This document shows positions 61,512 through 64,000 of a stretch of 64,000 bases of DNA, one piece after another. How positions within the stretch are numbered: position 1 is the stretch's first letter; each line of letters begins with the position of its first letter. The notes under the pieces are model-generated. The model had not been told where the DNA came from, made no database searches, and saw only the letters and a program-made list of their open reading frames with translations. Origin of the DNA: JAAYAY01 sp963674575 (lineage in GTDB: Bacteria > Planctomycetota > Planctomycetia > Pirellulales > Thermoguttaceae); assembly GCA_963674575.2 (NCBI GenBank), contig CAXXQT010000008.1, positions 1 through 64,000 on the forward strand, written 5' to 3'. The translations under genes and the position numbers were made by a program.

Positions 61512-63707
61512 TCACGGTGTCTTCTCTGACGCCATTCCGTATTGGCTTATTGTGGCGAGCAAACCCTCGCGGTGGATTGGTTTTGTGGCGTGATCGTCGC
61601 ATCCGGCCAGCAGGCACTCTCGGCGTTCGCTTTCCATGGCGTGTGCCGTGAGGGCGACAATGGGATAGGTGTATCCGTTTTCCCGCAGTCGCCTTGTTGC
61701 GGAATACCCGTCCAGGACCGGCATTTCCATATCCATCAGGATCAGGTCGAACGGATTCCCCGCCTGGACAGCCGCCATGGCCTTTTCGCAGGCAATCTGG
61801 CCGTTCTCTGCCAGTTCGACATCCACGCCCGCCTTCCGCAAGATCAACGAGACCAGTCGCTGGTTGTCCAGGGAGTCCTCTGCAAGCAGGACCCGGCAGT
61901 GCAGGTGAGACAGATCGGTCGGAGGAGAGGTTCCTTGCGCGGCTTGTCCTGGGCCGGACGCCGTGTCTGCGGAGGCATCGACCAGGCTCACGCCCTCGAG
62001 CGAACCCGTTGGCAATTGCAGGCGAAACGTGCTGCCCCTGCCGATCTCGCTTTCCACGGTGATTGTGCCGTTTAGCTTTTCCGCGAGATACTTGCTCACC
62101 GTCAGGCCGAGCCCGGTGCCTCCGAAGCGACGGGCCACCGAGGCGTCGCCCTGCACAAAGGGCTTGAAGAGTCGTGAAAGAACGTCCGGCTCGATGCCGA
62201 TTCCCGTGTCGATCACCCGAAACTCAAGCAGTGGTTCCGCGCGGTCGTCGGGCAGACGCACGGCCAGCCGAACGGACCCCTTTTGGGTGAATTTGATCGC
62301 GTTTCCCAGGAGATTGAGCAGAATCCGCCGCAGGCACAGCGAGTCCGTTTCGATTGTCGCCGGCAGGGGGCCGTCGCACTGAAGTTCCAGTTGCAGTCCT
62401 TTGCGATCGGCCTGGATTTGCAGGCTGCGCACCGCGTCGGAGCATATTTCCAGGGGCGACCAGCGAGCCATTTCTATGGTGAATCCGCCGGCTTCGATCT
62501 TGGACAGGTCGAGGACGTCGTTGACCACGTCGAGAAGGTGCCTCCCGTTCTTGACCATGATCTCCACGTGCGGCAGGAACGACTCGTTTTCCGCTGAATC
62601 TCGCATTTCATCGAGCAGTTCTTCGCCAAAACCGATGATCGACGTGAGCGGCGTGCGGATTTCGTGGCTCATGTTCGCCAGAAACCGGCTCTTGGCGCGA
62701 TCGGCGACCTGTGCGGCCTCACGGGAACGACGGAGCATTTCGTTGGCCCCCTCCAACGCCACGGCGTACTTCTCGATCGACTTCATCTGTCCGGCGATTT
62801 CTCGCTCCAACGCCTCGGCGTACTCGCGCATGTGGTCCTGGTTCGCCTTCACGAGCAAGACGTTCTTGACGCGCGGCAGCAATTCCACCGAATCGACGGG
62901 CTTGGTCAGGAAATCGGTCGCTCCGAGTTCGAAAGCCTGACGCTTTGTGTCCAGGTTGGTCGACGCCGTGAGGATCACCACGGGAATGTCCGCAAGATGT
63001 TCGTCCGCTTGAATTCGCTCGAGAATGTCCAGCCCGCTGATCTCGGGCATCATGATGTCAAGCAGGATGACGCTGGGCATTTCGCGACGAATGACGGCAA
63101 TCGCTTCCGTCGCTTCGGAAACGCCCACGATCTTCTCATACCCTTCCGTGGCGAGGTTCTTCCGGATGAGCTTGATGTTGATGGGCTCGTCATCGACGAT
63201 CAGCACCTTGTTGGTTCGCTTCACCTCGGGAAAGGACGTCGGTTGAAGCACGGGCCAGTGCAATTCCATGGGAGGCCGATCCGGGAGGCCGGCGTGAGCG
63301 CCGCGGCTTCCGTTGTCCGGCTTCGCGGCGGCGTCGTTTTCGGGCAGGGCGTCGTTCGTTGCGGCCTGGCCGCTGATGGCGAGGCTCTTCATGTATTCGA
63401 AATAGCAATCATGGAAGGCTTTGAGGCGAATCGCGTTGCGAACTCGGGGGAGAAGTTCCGTGGGGTCGATGGGCTTGAGCAGAAAGTCCGTTGCTCCCAG
63501 TTCGAGCGCCCTTTGCTTCGTGTGGGAGTCCGTGGAGGCGGTGAGGATGAGGACGGGAGTGCGTGCGAAGACGCTGTTCTTCCGAATCGCCGCCAAGACC
63601 TCTAAACCGTCCATCTCAGGCATGACGACATCGAGAAGAATCGCGTCGGGCAACTCGCGCTCGATGATCTCCAGGGCTTGCGCTGCCCTCCGAACGCCCC
63701 GTGTCAT
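61512..63707 (-). CDS. Hybrid histidine kinase/response regulator, first receiver truncated
   Basis: A 731-residue cytosolic protein. The order is a receiver missing its first strand (from LPDAILLDVVMPEMDG, residues 1-105), a full receiver (VLIVDDEPINIKLIRKNLAT, about 163-285), a HisKA domain with MSHEIRTPLTSIIGFGEELL, an HATPase domain (NAIKFTQKG, DTGIGIEPDVL, GGTGLGLTVSKYLAE), and a C-terminal receiver (RVLLAEDSLDNQRL, LILMDMEMPVLDG). No membrane or PAS sensor. The ATG at 63707 starts only after the usual acidic pair of receiver 1, and an in-frame stop lies about 13 codons upstream. It follows an Hpt-domain gene on the same strand. Confidence 0.88.
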   Translation of the reverse strand: MTRGVRRAAQALEIIERELPDAILLDVVMPEMDGLEVLAAIRKNSVFARTPVLILTASTDSHTKQRALELGATDFLLKPIDPTELLPRVRNAIRLKAFHDCYFEYMKSLAISGQAATNDALPENDAAAKPDNGSRGAHAGLPDRPPMELHWPVLQPTSFPEVKRTNKVLIVDDEPINIKLIRKNLATEGYEKIVGVSEATEAIAVIRREMPSVILLDIMMPEISGLDILERIQADEHLADIPVVILTASTNLDTKRQAFELGATDFLTKPVDSVELLPRVKNVLLVKANQDHMREYAEALEREIAGQMKSIEKYAVALEGANEMLRRSREAAQVADRAKSRFLANMSHEIRTPLTSIIGFGEELLDEMRDSAENESFLPHVEIMVKNGRHLLDVVNDVLDLSKIEAGGFTIEMARWSPLEICSDAVRSLQIQADRKGLQLELQCDGPLPATIETDSLCLRRILLNLLGNAIKFTQKGSVRLAVRLPDDRAEPLLEFRVIDTGIGIEPDVLSRLFKPFVQGDASVARRFGGTGLGLTVSKYLAEKLNGTITVESEIGRGSTFRLQLPTGSLEGVSLVDASADTASGPGQAAQGTSPPTDLSHLHCRVLLAEDSLDNQRLVSLILRKAGVDVELAENGQIACEKAMAAVQAGNPFDLILMDMEMPVLDGYSATRRLRENGYTYPIVALTAHAMESERRECLLAGCDDHATKPIHREGLLATISQYGMASEKTP

Positions 63708-63824
63708 GGGACGTTCGATGCTTTGAACCCGCCTTCAACCCTAGGTCACATTTCAGGCGGACGCAGCGCGGGGGAAGAGAATCGGCGGGCTGGCCGGAGA
63801 ATGCCGGTTCTGCGACTTGTGACC

Positions 63825-64000
63825 TTACCCCCGTCCGGGGGCGGACGAGGGAGACGCTACGGCGATACGCGCCGCATCCTCCGTCAATTCCGCAAGGGCT
63901 GTCCCGATTTCGCGTTCCTGTTGGTCTTGGGCAAGCAATTCCAATCGTGCTCCAAACTGCGTGAAACCGGCGAAGCCGGCCGTTCCTCCGGCGCCTTTCA
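63825..64000 (-). CDS. C-terminal end of an Hpt-domain protein (cut by the window end)
   Basis: The last 57 codons of a minus-strand gene that begins beyond base 64000 and stops at 63825-63827 (TAA). The visible part reads KGAGGTAGFAGFTQFGARLE then LLAQDQQEREIGTALAELTE. This fits the end of a histidine phosphotransfer (Hpt) domain, whose HxLKG motif would put its histidine just outside the window. It lies 117 bases upstream of the hybrid kinase gene, so the two likely form a phosphorelay. Confidence 0.65.
   Translation of the reverse strand, partial: KGAGGTAGFAGFTQFGARLELLAQDQQEREIGTALAELTEDAARIAVASPSSAPGRG

Overview
The window looks like the chromosome of a planctomycete (Planctomycetota, probably near Pirellulales). 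The reasons are high GC content, a PEP-CTERM surface protein, a PhoPQ-related hydrolase, a GYF_2/zinc-ribbon membrane protein pair, a prolipoprotein diacylglyceryl transferase carrying a PDZ insert, and several secreted glycan-active enzymes. Taxonomy is inferred from gene content only.

1-10836: a very large CRISPR array. I count 106 direct repeats of 36 nt with 35-38 nt spacers, and the array runs off the left edge. No cas gene lies in the window. One repeat (number 55) is split by a complete IS66-family element (3962-7103) flanked by an 8-bp target duplication. The right part of the array carries a tandem duplication of a spacer block: 15 spacers recur in the same order after different spacers were lost from each copy.

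10979-25175: directly beyond the array, a siphophage-type head and tail cassette, all on the + strand. It has a small LuxR-type HTH protein, a gpW-like head-tail joiner, portal, prohead protease with an internal scaffold start, major capsid, cement-like protein, head-tail connectors, tail tube, a tail chaperone pair joined by a probable -1 frameshift, tape measure, and distal tail proteins. No terminase, integrase, replication or lysis gene is visible. It is a defective prophage, a domesticated particle cassette, or a prophage cut by the array.

25172-31828: a rearranged accessory stretch. It holds a GYF_2 protein, inverted repeats, two copies of a tRNA 3' end with a terminator, a deleted pseudogene copy of the neighbouring membrane spermidine-synthase-like gene fused to an IS256-type remnant, and a PEP-CTERM protein.

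32092-64000: mostly ordinary chromosome. An acetylxylan-esterase-like protein overlaps a NodU-type carbamoyltransferase. There follow an M1 aminopeptidase with HEAT repeats, a PhoPQ-related hydrolase, a BNR sialidase-like protein, lgt-panC-folK, a cluster of hisF, PilT, a degenerate GspE-like membrane protein, CvpA and a small membrane protein, then an alpha-galactosidase-like enzyme, a GH13_18 phosphorylase, NhaA, a potassium channel, and a hybrid histidine kinase downstream of an Hpt-domain gene that is cut by the window end.
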